Below, one piece after another: positions 1 to 14,695 of a DNA stretch of 21,224 nucleotides. This stretch comes from Conidiobolus incongruus B7586 (taxonomy: Eukaryota; Entomophthoromycota; Entomophthoromycetes; Entomophthorales; Conidiobolaceae). Within the stretch, counting starts at the first letter, position 1, and each line of letters begins with the position of its first letter. Below the pieces are notes generated by a model. The model made no database searches, had not been told where the DNA came from, and was given only the letters and a program-made list of their open reading frames with translations. Where the stretch lies: assembly GCA_000697335.1 (NCBI GenBank), contig JNEM01016476.1:1-21224 (forward strand), written 5' to 3'. The translations under genes were made by a program, and so were the position numbers.

Positions 1-1180
1 TAATTTATATTATTTGATATTAGTATATAATCAAATAATTATAATTTATATAGAATTATCTTATATATTTTTTATTATATAAATAAATATAATATTTTGG
101 TTTATTTTTATAAAATTCAAACTCCATGAGTCCAATGATATTATATAATTAAAGTCTATAATTATATATATTATAGATTTAATTATTGGATTTTAACTAC
201 TATTATTTAAATCAAATTTAAATTACCTTAAATTTTTATAAAGAATTTTTATATTTAAGAGAAAATTTAAAAAAAAATAATATCTTTTTGGGTTGATTTT
301 GTAAATATATATTCTTTTACAAGAAAGGACTATTATTGAATCAAAATCTTGAATTTTATTTATATAGATAAATATTATATTGATAAATTATTAAAAATAT
401 AATAAAAAGATAATATTTTAATATTATCTTTTAAATAAATTAAAAAATCAAATTTTATTCATATAACTGATTTAATAATTATAATTTCTTGTAATAATTA
501 AATCCAACAAAATATATATTATAAAATTATCAAATTTCAATAGATTATAACTTAAATAATATAATAAATATCATTATTATTTGATAATAAAAAACTTATC
601 GAATTTTCAAATTTTTAAATCAGTTTTAATATTTTAAGATAATAAATCTGTAATCACATAATAATTCAAAAATTATATATCAATATATCCTCTAAAGGTT
701 AATGAATAGTTATTATTATTTAATTCTCTGCAGGAAAAATAATTGAAATAAATATCTAGTCAAAATCTTAATATAAGCAAAGAATTTCAAATTTGAAAAA
801 GTTTAATTTATTTTTATATGTTTTTTATAAATAAGATAATGATAATTATAATTGATTTCCAAAACCTATCAATATTATTATCTTAGATATTATTCAAATA
901 TTAATTTTTTAAATTCAAGTTAAATTGATTTTATATTATGGAATTATATATTATAAATTTAAAATAATATAATAAATTATAATATAATAATATTCCAAGC
1001 ATAATTCTAATTCTTTTATATTTTAAATAATTTAAACTTAACTAAATAAAATTTTATATTCTTAATATTTTGAAATAAAGTAATTTAAAATCTATTATTA
1101 ATTTTCCTTATTTCATAATATATTCTTAAATTTAATTATTCAAAGCTTTTATATTATTACCTTGTAACTTAAATAATAAG
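1..1180. other. AT-rich spacer, no gene recognised
   Basis: This stretch is very AT-rich, with stops in all frames at short intervals and no recognisable protein motif. CA and TG dinucleotides are present at ordinary frequency, unlike the transposon block that follows. I see no RNA gene or terminal repeat in it. Confidence 0.6.
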
Positions 1181-1203
1181 AATTTTTTGAAATTAAAAAT
1201 TAA
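1181..1203 (+). repeat. Putative mariner A terminal inverted repeat, 3' end of element
   Basis: Begins AATTTTTTGAAATT and pairs, with a one-base gap or two, with the reverse complement of 2281-2303 (AATTTTTTTGATTAAAA). The position just outside the transposase C-terminus is right for a mariner end. Low sequence complexity makes the exact boundary uncertain, and I could not fix the TA target duplication. Confidence 0.5.
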
Positions 1204-2280
1204 TATATAAAATAAATTTAATAGTTTCTTTTATTATTTATAACTTTTTACTATACTTTTGGTAAAGATCTAACACTTAAAAAACAGTTCTTTTTATTAA
1301 GGACTGAAATTTGATGTTTCACAAACCAATTAAATTTTCTTGTAGAAATTTTCTTTCCTGCAAAATAGTTTTTTAATTGCCTAAAGCAATTATAATTACA
1401 TAGGTTATAATCTAAAGAGTATACTAGATATGGTAGTTTTTTCCAGTTATTTTTAATTAGAAAGTTTTTTACAGCTTTAAATTTATGAATTTTGCAATTA
1501 TCATGCAAAATAATAGGTTTTCTCAAATTATATTGAGAATATTAATTAAAAATAGTTTTATTTAAAAAAGAAATATAAAGTTTACTATTAATTATTTTTC
1601 TTTTAAGAATTAAATAAGAATAGTATATGTTATTAATATTTTTTTAAAATAATTTATATTCACTTATTAATAAAATGTTTATTTAAAGGAATTTGTAAAA
1701 AAAGTTGATTTAACTTAATTTAACAATTTGATTTATGTTTTAATAAAAGATTATATAAAAAAATCTAAGATTCATCAATTATAATAATTCACTATAAAAG
1801 CTTTGGTTTCTAGTTATACTTTAGTAAGTTTTATTTAATAATAGCTATTTTAACTTTTTTTAAGCTTTAGTTAAATTATAAAATACCTATTTTATATTTT
1901 TATTAGTTAATTTTAATTTGAACTTTAATATATATAAAATACTTGTATGATTAATATTAAAATATTTTAATAGTTTTTTAATTAGAATAAAAAAATACTT
2001 TTTAATATATTTTTTATTTTATTAATAATTAAAAGAGTAATAGTTGAAATTAGTTTTTTAGATTTTAATAGGTTTTAGGTAATTTCTCTCTTAACTTTAA
2101 AATAATTTACCTAGTAATAAATTGTTGATTTAGATAATACTTTATTATTAAAAGTTGTTTGTAAATTATAAATGATTTTAAAGGGTTTGTAGTTAAGTTT
2201 TACTAATACTAAAATAAAAAACTTTAGATAGTTATTATTTAGTTTAAATATAATTAAATTAAATAACTAATTTTAAAAAA

Positions 2281-2303
2281 TTAATTTTTTAATCAAAAAA
2301 ATT
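2281..2303 (-). repeat. Putative mariner A terminal inverted repeat, 5' end of element
   Basis: Its reverse complement (AATTTTTTTGATTAAAA...) matches 1181-1203 and also resembles the start of mariner copy B near 19109-19131. It lies about 50-70 bp outside the first recognisable transposase residues. The element abuts an alternating TA tract (2307-2330), a plausible TA target. Confidence 0.5.
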
Positions 2304-6020
<3,717 letters not shown>

Positions 6021-8156
6021 ATTGATCTTTTATGTAAACCTTCATATACTCATTTCAACTCTTACACTAAATTTTACACAAGAAACCTTATCAAATTTAC
6101 CCCTTTATTCCTCTTTATGGTGTGTTATATGCGTACATTTTATATTGCCTGCGTTATCCGTGATTTTTTTATTCGACTATGAATATTTGAAAAACTTCTT
6201 TTTCGATTTTTATTATTACTTTAACAATCAATTATACCCATATTCACTCTAATAATATATTCATTGTTTATATTGTTTTTAATATCATATTATTATCTAT
6301 ATTTATTTTTTTCAATATTGTATATATTAATTTTTTATTTATTTATTATAGTGAATAATCATTTTTGAAGATATTGATATACAATATTTGTATTTACGGT
6401 ATAATTTTTTCACATTGTATAATTTATCATTTATAATTTATAATTTAGCCAAGATACTGTTAAATATGAACACTTAATATTCATTCAGTTAGGTAATTAT
6501 ACATAAATATCAATATAGATACACTGATATGAGAATTCTAATTAATTATCACAGTTGATAAATATTGATTTCATAGACGAATTTGGTAGTCTTAAACTAA
6601 AAGCTAACTACATGTATTCAACTCATATTCCACCTTTATTTAACATAATGATCTTATTTTAATCAATCATACAACTTTATTTCGTTAAACAATTCAATAA
6701 TCCCGGTTTGATCAAAGTCCATTATTTAACAGCAATAGCTCCCTCATAAGATCTACAATGACTAATTTAAATATACCAGTTTATATTTTTTAATTATTTA
6801 AATTTTATTATCAATCAAACTTTGTTAGTTATATTTAAAAAAAAGTAAATTTGAATAATATTTGAAAATAATTTTTTAATTATGTTTTTATATTTATCAT
6901 AAAAGGAAAATACTGTCACATTTTTAATTATTTTGTTTATTTTTGATAACAGACTATAGTTTAAGATATACAATATTTAAAAAGAATAATAAGTTAAAAT
7001 AAAAACAATAGCAATTCAATTGAATATCTATGATAAATTGAAGAAAAGGTCTGTTATGTTAAACAATGAGCATTAATTATTTAATTCATGATTTTACCTC
7101 ATAAACTTAAAATACTGTTATTAAATGCAATATAAGTACTTTTTAAATATCTTAATCACTCTTATAAAAATATTATTATTATATCACAATATTGATAATT
7201 AAATTATATTCTATAATAATAATAAATAGGAAACCTATATACATTTATTATCAGTTTTAATCTATTGATTCCAATTAATTATTCGATAATCAGAATTCTC
7301 AGTTATTTTTAATAGATGATCTACTGATAGTTTAAGCCAACAAATTGAATATGACTCGAGATATAACTAAATCAACGAAAGTATGGTATACTTTATTGAT
7401 TTACAAATTTAATCAATTTTATTCATCCTAAAATTTTAAAAGCAGTCAATTCATTATGCCATTTTTTAAATTTTAGATTAATAATTTTAATATTATAATT
7501 TATATCTTAAAAGGTGAAAATTAATTATTATTATTATTCAATTGAATTTATCTTTTAATTTTAAACTTATAATATTAATTAAAATATAAAAAATTATTTA
7601 ATATTGAGTAGTATATATCAATAATATTTTACAAAACTTAATTTGATAAATTAATCAATTTGTTGAAAAAATAATAATATGTATTTTTTCTGAATTTTAA
7701 TCACAAAATTGAAGGATAAATATTGAAAATTAGTCAATAAATTTAATATTTAGAGTATTCACTGCAATTTAATTTAAACTATATTCTAATAATGAGCAGT
7801 GTACTTTAGGAATTCATTTTTGTCAATATTCCTATTGTGTTTGATTATTCATCATTGTTTTTGAAATATCATTTAATTATATACAATATCTAAAAATAAT
7901 TACACTTACTCTAATGTTGAAAATATGATATTTATGTAATTTCAATATTTTAATTTTAGATAAGAATAACATTTCATCAATTTTTATTGAATTTTAATCT
8001 CAGTTTTTTCACATATATAATAATGCATTTATTAAATTTAAATAATAGAAATGAATTAAATGGATAAATTCAAATTTCAGCTAAAATTTAAACAATAAAA
8101 AGAATAAATATATTCCTATATTTGTTTCATATTTTTGTAAAATGGTTAGTTTTTAC

Positions 8157-8177
8157 TAATAATAATAATAATAATAA
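8157..8177. repeat. (TAA)7 microsatellite
   Basis: Seven perfect TAA units about 75 bases beyond the stop codon of the AIF gene. Confidence 0.9.
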
Positions 8178-8231
8178 TATATAAAAATATGGTAATAAAA
8201 TAGATTATTTACTAAAGCTTAATTTATCTAA

Positions 8232-8237
8232 TTTATT
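8232..8237 (-). promoter_or_regulatory. Possible AIF polyadenylation signal
   Basis: The minus strand reads AATAAA about 16 bases after the AIF stop codon. It is the canonical hexamer, but in such AT-rich DNA it can occur by chance. Confidence 0.35.
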
Positions 8238-8252
8238 GATTTAATGATTAGT

Positions 8253-10296
8253 TTAATGAGTTCCGTGGATGTTGAATTGGGCAGCTAATTCATTGACACG
8301 ATCAGGTCCAAATTGGTTCAATCTGATTAATTCACGAGCTAATTCAACTTTGTTGAATAAATTCCAAGTAAGCACTCCAACTAAGCGATTTTCTCTGAAA
8401 TAAAACACAACTCCCCTTCCAAATTCTTCTTCAACGGGCTTTTGAGGGTTTTCCTTGTCGGCGGGAGGCTTGGCCCAGACACCAACAGTCTTCAGACTGG
8501 AGTCAACAACTCCGACAGCTTCATAACCAATAGAGGGACCTAGATCAGACCAGAACATACTTTGATGTTTGTAAGGCTTCTTGGGACCAACCATATTTTC
8601 ACCAGCGTGTCTACCACTGAGAACAGCATGATCATGATGTTCGACACGACGGCGGCCGAGAGCAATATCGTGATACGAGGAAACATCACCGGCGACGAAG
8701 ACGTCACCACGGCTTTCAAGTTCAGCATTAACCAAAATACCGCCACGTTCAGTATCAATTTCAAGACCAGCTTTCTTAGCGAGTTCAACATTGGGTTCGA
8801 TACCAGTAGCAACGACAACATGGTCAGCAACTAAACTCTTGCCATTATCGAGAAAAATCTTGACTTGGTCACCTTCAGCTTCGAATTTGGTAACTTTGGA
8901 TTTCTTTTCGAGTTGAACACCTTCGGCAGCCATCTTGTTGCTTGTCCATTGAGTCAAATATCTGGGGAAAACCTGAGCCATGTTTCCTTGTTCGGGGAAC
9001 ACTTGAGTGATTTGAGTGCCTCTTTCTTTTCCACTCTTAGCAATAGCATAGGCCAATTCAGAGCCTAAGAAACCACCACCAATGACAACAATGTGCTTGC
9101 CAGTTCTAGTAAGTGCATCAAGTTTTTGGTAGTCGTCAACTCTACGGAAGGTAGTGACTTTAGCTTTGATATCTTGAGGCAAGTCCTTGGTCAAGGGAAG
9201 CTCCTTGGGAACACCACCAGTGGCCAATAATATCTTTCCGTAGGCGAGACGTTTGCCATTTTCCAAGTGCAAAACTTTACGATCGACATCGAGGTTGGTG
9301 ACGGCACATCCCGACATTAACTTAACCTTGGTAACGTCATTACTAGCTTTCAAATTTTCGGGATCAACTTCCTCATAGTAAGACTTGGGCTCATAGTAGG
9401 CGTTGCGGCTGACTCCTTGCCAGTCTTTAAAGTCAAGAGTGTTGGCGACGTTAGGGTCTTCAGAGAACCAGAGTTCTTTGCTGAGAGGAGGACGCATGTA
9501 AGGAGGATGGGGTTCATCACTGATAATTAAGATATCAGCGGAGGGGTCCTTCATGCGAATAGCTTTCATGGCGCTGAAAGTAGCAGTACCACCACCAACG
9601 AGGATATATTTGTAGTAGACCTTAACTTTTTTTTCGGAAATAGGGGCTAAAGTTTCTAATGATTGTTTGGATTCGGTATCTGATTTAGATTCCTTTTGGT
9701 CTGTGACATTTTCAATAGTTTCTTCAACTTTTAAAAAAAAACAAATTAAAAATTATTGTGTATAAATAAATAAATAAATATTACCTTTTTCAGCAACCTT
9801 TTCAATAACTTCTTCAGTCCTTTCCTTACCAGCTTCGACAGCTTGTTCTGTGGATTCTTTAACTTGTTCGCCCAATTTTTTGCCAGAATCCTTTAATTCT
9901 TCAATTTCGTTAGCGGCTTGAGAATACATGTTATTCAAATTGTGTTGGTCTTTTTGAGCTTCATTTTGAGTATTGGGAATTGTTTTATAATAACCATAAG
10001 CGGCCTAAACGTTGATATAATTATTAAAACTCTAAAAATATATACCTATTAATAAATATCAAACACTTACGAGAGGGACCAAAGCAGCAGTATAAGACCA
10101 CTATAAAAATTAATAAAATGAATTACTTTAAAATAATATAATATACCTTCCAATGAGATTGTGCACCTTGATAATATTGATAACTGTTATTAAACTGTTT
10201 AGAAAATGTCGAAAATTGCTTTTGACCCTTAGCCCATTGTTTTGTACCGACTCTACTAATACTCGAACTTAATCTTAATAAATTATTACAGGTCAT
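8253..10296 (-). CDS. AIFM1: Apoptosis-inducing factor 1-type mitochondrial flavoprotein (four exons)
   Basis: An FAD/NADH oxidoreductase of the AIF1 family, anchored in the mitochondrial inner membrane; in animals it supports respiratory-chain assembly and acts in caspase-independent cell death. Exons in coding order: 10296-10147, 10100-10071, 10004-9785 and 9727-8253, with GT-AG introns of 46, 66 and 57 nt, giving 624 residues (human AIFM1 is 613). The start is the ATG at 10296. It opens a Ser/Arg/Lys-rich presequence without acidic residues (1 to about 45), followed by a hydrophobic segment (WSYTAALVPLAAYGYY, 51-66) spanning exons 2-3 and a charged linker. Then come the FAD site ILVGGGTATFSA (175-186), YMRPPLSKELWF (about 210-221), the NAD site VIGGGFLGSELA (348-359), VAGD (478-481), RRRVEHHDHAV (about 492-502) and an AIF C-terminal domain ending QFNIHGTH. 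The long disordered loop that interrupts the animal C-terminal domain is reduced to about 20 residues. A Lys stands where animal AIF has Trp in PYWHQSMFW. Confidence 0.96.
9762..9780. repeat. Short (TAAA)n repeat inside an AIF intron
   Basis: About four TAAA units lie wholly inside the 57-nt third intron of the AIF gene. Confidence 0.7.
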
Positions 10297-11785
10297 AATA
10301 TTCAATAATCTATCTATCAATTAATAAATATTTTATGTGTTCTTGTAATGGGTTATTATTGATGATGATTTTTGCTGTATTAGTAATCCTCAGTGATCAT
10401 ATCAATTTAACTATTAATTGAAGGTGGAAACTTTATGGGATGAATCAAATAAGGATTTTATTTTTAATTATCAGCATATTTTTTTATATACAATTTGCTA
10501 ATAAAATAAAACAATACTAATTTTAATTATTCAATTATAATAAAGCATCATTATTGTTATCTAATAGTCAGAAAGTTAATAATCTGATCGGTATATTATT
10601 TGATCCGTATATTCAACTCAAATATTATTACTAAAAATTTAATAGTTTATCGGATCTAAACTTAAATTTAGAGTTAAACAATATAAATTTGAACTGAAAT
10701 TGGGTAAAATATTTGCAGTATTTTAAATATTTAACTTTAATACGTAAATATAACATAGTCCCTTGGCGGTATTAGATTCGTACTATAGTTTAATCGGTTT
10801 ATTACTGATATTTTGGTTGTTTTACAATTAATAATTTCAAAGAAATATAATCATTAAGCTTTTATTATATAATTTAAAGTATTAAAATTTCAACTTAATA
10901 AAAATATTTGATATATTTCATATATTTAGTAGCAATTTGAAATCAATATGATCGGCCGATTTTAAGAAAAATAAAATAGTATCTTTAATATGAAAAGATT
11001 TATATCACGAAAAATGGATATTCCAGATATATTCATTTATTATAAAATGCATAAAATTAATAATTTACTTAGATCTATAATTATATAACCAATATGATAA
11101 AATTAGAATAATATTAAAAAATCTTTTGTAAGTGATTCATATAAATTGTTTATAAAATAATAAAAAATTATTAAACTCAAGCAATATCATGAAACAGTTT
11201 ATATAATTGATACCGATTCATATTATAATGATATTCAAAAGTTTTGAAATATTTTTAGTTGATATTAATATATTCAAAGGTGTTAGTATTGCTCAATGAT
11301 TAACAATGTCGAGTATCAATTAAGGCAATAAAAATATTATGATTTATTTAATAACAGTTGAAAATGATATTTAATGATATATTTATCTAACTAAAATAAG
11401 TATAATTAAATAATTTTCAAAATATTAAATTGTTATTATTAGAAATATTATACATAAAAAATGTAAAAAAATCGGAAAATAAATTTCTAGTTTAAAATTA
11501 AATTAGATTTGAAATTTGATTGTTTGAATTAAACTTGTAAAATCATTCTCAAACAGGTTTAGTTAATTCCCTTAGATTCAGATAGTCGTTTCACTCCTCT
11601 AGGCATTTAAAATATAGTTATTAAATATAAAGGTATCTACTCCCTTACCTCGAGTTCTATTTTGTATTTTTGATTTTGATTTTTTTGATTATAAATATAT
11701 TAGGTTCAAGTTGTATACTTGAATTTTACTACTTATTATTGTATTATTTGAAATATTATTAGCTGTTAATTTGGTTGATTAAATC
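10297..11785. other. Divergent intergenic region (AIF and subtilase promoters)
   Basis: This 1.5 kb separates the divergently transcribed AIF and subtilase genes, so both promoters should lie here. Two stretches are richer in C and G than the rest: about 10755-10810 and 11575-11660. The second lies 125-210 bases before the subtilase ATG. I see no tRNA or protein-coding motif. Confidence 0.5.
11690..11699 (+). promoter_or_regulatory. Possible TATA element of the subtilase gene
   Basis: TTATAAATAT lies about 95 bases before the first ATG of the subtilase and just after a C/T-rich stretch. In AT-rich DNA this is weak evidence. Confidence 0.25.
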
Positions 11786-14695
11786 ATGCTACGGAGTACT
11801 TGGCTCATAATTGGGCAGTTGACTCTAATGAGCTTGGGTTTTTTAATGAGGTCATTAATCAATCAGCCAAATACATTCTTACTTGAATCTATGAAATGGC
11901 TCATTTCATTATGTTGGTTCAAATTCATATCAGCTAATAACAATGTTATAAGATCTATCCCCATGCCATTTAATCGTTTGGATGCTCAAACAGCTTCAGT
12001 ATCTGATAATATTTATTTTGTAGAGTTTATTTCTGAATATGGTTCCGAAGAGAATTGCAATCAGGATAGATTAGAATTTGTAAAAACTCTCACTTTAAAA
12101 AGAATACCTTGGCTACCTCGAAGGCAATTCTGTCTCCTATTCAATGGTATGTCATTTCATGCTAATGCTACTGATGTCGCTCGAATGGCCGAGTTAAATG
12201 TAGTCAAAGCGATTTGGCCTATGGTATCCAAACGTCTGCCGCAATATAGTCTAGGAGATGGGTCATCAGCTAGTGATCCCCATGAAAATCATCGTTTGAC
12301 TGGAGTTTGGGAAGTTCAAAACAAGCTAGGGTATGATGGTACAGGAATCAAAGTTGGAGTGATTGATACTGGAATTGATTATTTGCATCCTTATTTGGGT
12401 GGTTGCTTTGGCCCTAAATGCAGAGTGAAATATGGTAAAGATCTAGTTGGAGATGATTATGATGGGAGCAGTAAAAAACCTTCTCCAGATAATGACCCGA
12501 GAGATACTTGTGGGGGTCATGGTACCCATGTTGCAGGAATAATTGGTGCGAATGGACCCCAGTTCAAAGGTGTTGCTCCTAATGTTACTTTCGGTGCTTA
12601 TCGTGTATTCGGTTGTGGTCCGAACGCTAGAGTCGAAAGTGATGTGATCATCGAAGCAATGGAGTTGGCATATAGTGATAAAATGGATGTAATAAACCTC
12701 TCTCTTGGAGGTGGATCTGCATGGGCAGAGTATCCTGATAGTGTAGTAGCCAATCGATTAGTTCAGAAAGGTCTTATGGTAGTTGCAGCTGCTGGTAACG
12801 ATGGTGATAAGGGCATGTGGGAAATCAGTTCACCAAGTATCGGTCCAGGGGTGATCAGTGCTGCTTCATTTGATAGTGAGAAATACATGGCAAGAGCATT
12901 TTCTTTGAGTACGTTGCCTTCTTCTAAACTCGATTATACGATATCACCATATGGACCTAGGTTCGATGTTATAAATGCTACCATTGTTCCGGCATATGAT
13001 TCTGCAATGGAAGGATGCTCGCCGTTTCCAGAGCCACTATTGCCCAATCAAGTTGTTTTAGTTAAACGTGGAGGATGTAAATTTGATCAAAAAGCAAAAA
13101 ATGCTCGTGATGCAGGTGCTGTTGGTCTTATTATTATTAACAATATTCCTGGAACTTTCACCCCACTTGTACAGAATTATACTGAATTGAAAATTCCTAT
13201 TGCTGGTTTATCTATTACTGCTGGAAATGTTCTATTGACTCAACTTGACCTGCTGCCGAATATGACACTTCCATCATCATCTAGTGCAAATTCAACTTCG
13301 CCAGCTCCTCCTAAACTCGATGCTCAACCTGTGCTCAAGCCTCCTAAGGTGAAGGTTGTACTGCTTTCTACACCTAAATTCTTTACCAATCCTAATGGTG
13401 GTAAAATTTCTGGTTTTTCGTCTTGGGGACCGGGTCCTGAGCTAGAAATCAAACCAGATTTGGGTGCACCAGGAGGATTGATCTTTTCTACATATCCTGT
13501 AGACCTAGGAATGTACGCAACACTCTCAGGAACATCGATGGCAACGCCATATATGGCAGGAGTCGCGGCGCTATATCTTCAGTCAAAGGGGAGAAGACCG
13601 CCCGAAGATGTTAAAATTGCGCTACAAAATAGCTGTCAACCGTCAATAGAAAAGAATAGTACTTTGGCAACATCAGTAGCAAGACAAGGAGCCGGATTGA
13701 TCAATGCACTTGTGGCAGTTACTAGTTACACTTCTATAACCCCATCTCGAATCGTACTTAATTCATCTTATGCTGATCTGCCTGCTAACAAATTTTTGAT
13801 TGAGGAAAGTGTGAAACCTTACTTTACACAAATTACTTTGAAAAATCATTCTCCCACTCAAACTTTGGAATATGTACTTGATCATTTAGGAGCAATTTCA
13901 GTTTCAGCATACAAAGATGGCACCATGTTTCCAATACCTCGACAAAATACTAGTGAGCAGGCAATTGTTAATTATATCCCGTCGAACAATTTTATCCTAA
14001 AGCCAAACTCAGAAACTGTGGTCAAAGTTGCTATCACACCTCCTTCTAAGTTACCATTGGATGAATACTGGTTCTTTAGTGGATATCTTCGAGCAACATC
14101 TAACCAAACTAATCAAATACCGCTCCATGTTCCTTTCTTAGGCGTCCAAGGAAATTATTCTATGTTGCCAATTTTGGCGAATCCGTCTCAAAAATTTCCA
14201 AGGATCAAATTGAATAGAGACGGCACGGAGTATAATTCGACGCAGATAGAGCCCATTCATCTGACATTCCAAGGCCAAGATTATTTAACATTGGAAGTGA
14301 GGATTGAGCATCCAACGAGAGTCCTTTTAATTAAGGTAGTTCAAGCTGATACTGGTATCGAATTGGGTTACATCACAGGCGGTGTGAATTACTATGTTGG
14401 TAGGAATGATCAAAAGGCCAATAATCAATTTTACAAGTTTCCATGGTCTGGGTCCTGTCTCCAACCAGATCCTGATCTCTATCATCCTGGCGCGTTGAAG
14501 CCATTTTCGATCCAGGGGGGAAAATTCAGACTGAGAGTACAGGCATTGCGACCTTTTGGCAGTCCCCACAATCCTCATGATTTTGAAACTTGGGAATCCG
14601 GAATTTTAATCATTAGTAGAACAAATGAAACGGACGTCAAACAAACATATGTCGCCGAAGTTCGAGATGGATTTGAACTAAAAGATTTTATATAA
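11786..14695 (+). CDS. Secreted subtilisin-like serine protease (S8, vpr-like, with PA domain)
   Basis: A secreted endopeptidase of MEROPS family S8A, resembling fungal 'minor extracellular protease vpr' proteins; 969 residues, no introns. An inhibitor I9-like propeptide occupies about 75-150 (IYFVEFISE, then GMSFHANATDVARMAELNVV). The S8 domain starts near 187. The catalytic triad is complete: Asp194 in VGVIDTGID, His245 in GGHGTHVAG and Ser584 in SGTSMATP, with oxyanion Asn338 in AAAGND. A protease-associated (PA) domain is inserted at about 395-490 (VVLVKRGGCKFDQKAKNARD), followed by a Ser/Pro/Asn linker (about 494-520). The catalytic domain closes at GAGLINALVAV (635-645). An Fn3-like domain follows (about 655-790, FTQITLKNHS to VPFLGVQG), with a further beta-rich tail. 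The N-terminus has two hydrophobic stretches. The second, starting at Met36 (MKWLISLCWFKFISA; ATG 11891), looks as much like a signal peptide as the first, so the true start may be 11891. The likely role is extracellular protein digestion; the substrate is unknown. Confidence 0.95.
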   Translation: MLRSTWLIIGQLTLMSLGFLMRSLINQPNTFLLESMKWLISLCWFKFISANNNVIRSIPMPFNRLDAQTASVSDNIYFVEFISEYGSEENCNQDRLEFVKTLTLKRIPWLPRRQFCLLFNGMSFHANATDVARMAELNVVKAIWPMVSKRLPQYSLGDGSSASDPHENHRLTGVWEVQNKLGYDGTGIKVGVIDTGIDYLHPYLGGCFGPKCRVKYGKDLVGDDYDGSSKKPSPDNDPRDTCGGHGTHVAGIIGANGPQFKGVAPNVTFGAYRVFGCGPNARVESDVIIEAMELAYSDKMDVINLSLGGGSAWAEYPDSVVANRLVQKGLMVVAAAGNDGDKGMWEISSPSIGPGVISAASFDSEKYMARAFSLSTLPSSKLDYTISPYGPRFDVINATIVPAYDSAMEGCSPFPEPLLPNQVVLVKRGGCKFDQKAKNARDAGAVGLIIINNIPGTFTPLVQNYTELKIPIAGLSITAGNVLLTQLDLLPNMTLPSSSSANSTSPAPPKLDAQPVLKPPKVKVVLLSTPKFFTNPNGGKISGFSSWGPGPELEIKPDLGAPGGLIFSTYPVDLGMYATLSGTSMATPYMAGVAALYLQSKGRRPPEDVKIALQNSCQPSIEKNSTLATSVARQGAGLINALVAVTSYTSITPSRIVLNSSYADLPANKFLIEESVKPYFTQITLKNHSPTQTLEYVLDHLGAISVSAYKDGTMFPIPRQNTSEQAIVNYIPSNNFILKPNSETVVKVAITPPSKLPLDEYWFFSGYLRATSNQTNQIPLHVPFLGVQGNYSMLPILANPSQKFPRIKLNRDGTEYNSTQIEPIHLTFQGQDYLTLEVRIEHPTRVLLIKVVQADTGIELGYITGGVNYYVGRNDQKANNQFYKFPWSGSCLQPDPDLYHPGALKPFSIQGGKFRLRVQALRPFGSPHNPHDFETWESGILIISRTNETDVKQTYVAEVRDGFELKDFI

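Larger units (their letters stand above)
1181..2303 (-). mobile_element. Decayed mariner transposon, copy A
   Basis: A mariner-family (Tc1/mariner superfamily) DNA transposon, read on the minus strand. Its transposase would cut and paste the element at TA sites. Parts recognisable in order, in shifting frames: an N-terminal helix-turn-helix (LSKSTIYY near 2115), a second HTH (NINHTSILYIL near 1945), the linker motif YNLTKA near 1880, the first catalytic motif I-D-E-S-stop-I at about 1776, and the second (LHDNC, Asp codon 1500-1502). The third block, SLDYNLCNYN, has Asn at 1395-1397 where mariners carry the last catalytic Asp. The C-terminal RSLPK block continues as KVINN after two stops that match Trp and Gln codons of the family. 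The 1251-1526 stretch is still open as the C-terminal piece. The ends, about 1181-1203 and 2281-2303, form an imperfect inverted repeat (AATTTTTTGA-type). The length of about 1.12 kb fits a mariner slightly reduced by small deletions. It is dead: many stops and at least one frameshift. Confidence 0.93.
6021..8252. other. Convergent spacer, no gene recognised
   Basis: This 2.2 kb lies between the 3' ends of the Rac and AIF genes. The first about 230 bases are richer in C and G than the rest and are probably the Rac 3' UTR. The remainder is AT-rich with no motif I recognise; a (TAA)7 tract sits at 8157-8177. CA and TG dinucleotides are common, so it is not part of a mutated transposon block. 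Confidence 0.6.

Noticed and set aside
1251-1526. 91-residue minus-strand open frame as a gene
   Set aside because: It is the C-terminal part of the dead mariner A transposase. Its start is not an ATG, homology continues on both sides through stops, and the last catalytic Asp is Asn.
1181-2303. RIP-like signal as a mere effect of AT content
   Set aside because: Adjacent spacers are nearly as AT-rich but keep CA and TG at ordinary levels, so composition alone does not give the low ratio.
8540-9068. Open frames opposite or overlapping the AIF coding exon
   Set aside because: Shadows of a strongly conserved coding frame.
9753-9938. 61-residue minus-strand frame as a separate gene
   Set aside because: It is part of exon 3 of the AIF gene reading into the intron. 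Splicing joins it to the flavoprotein domain in phase.
10123-10320. 65-residue minus-strand frame as a separate gene
   Set aside because: It is exon 1 of the AIF gene (presequence) plus read-through into the first intron. The true ATG is at 10296, not the non-ATG codon at 10320.
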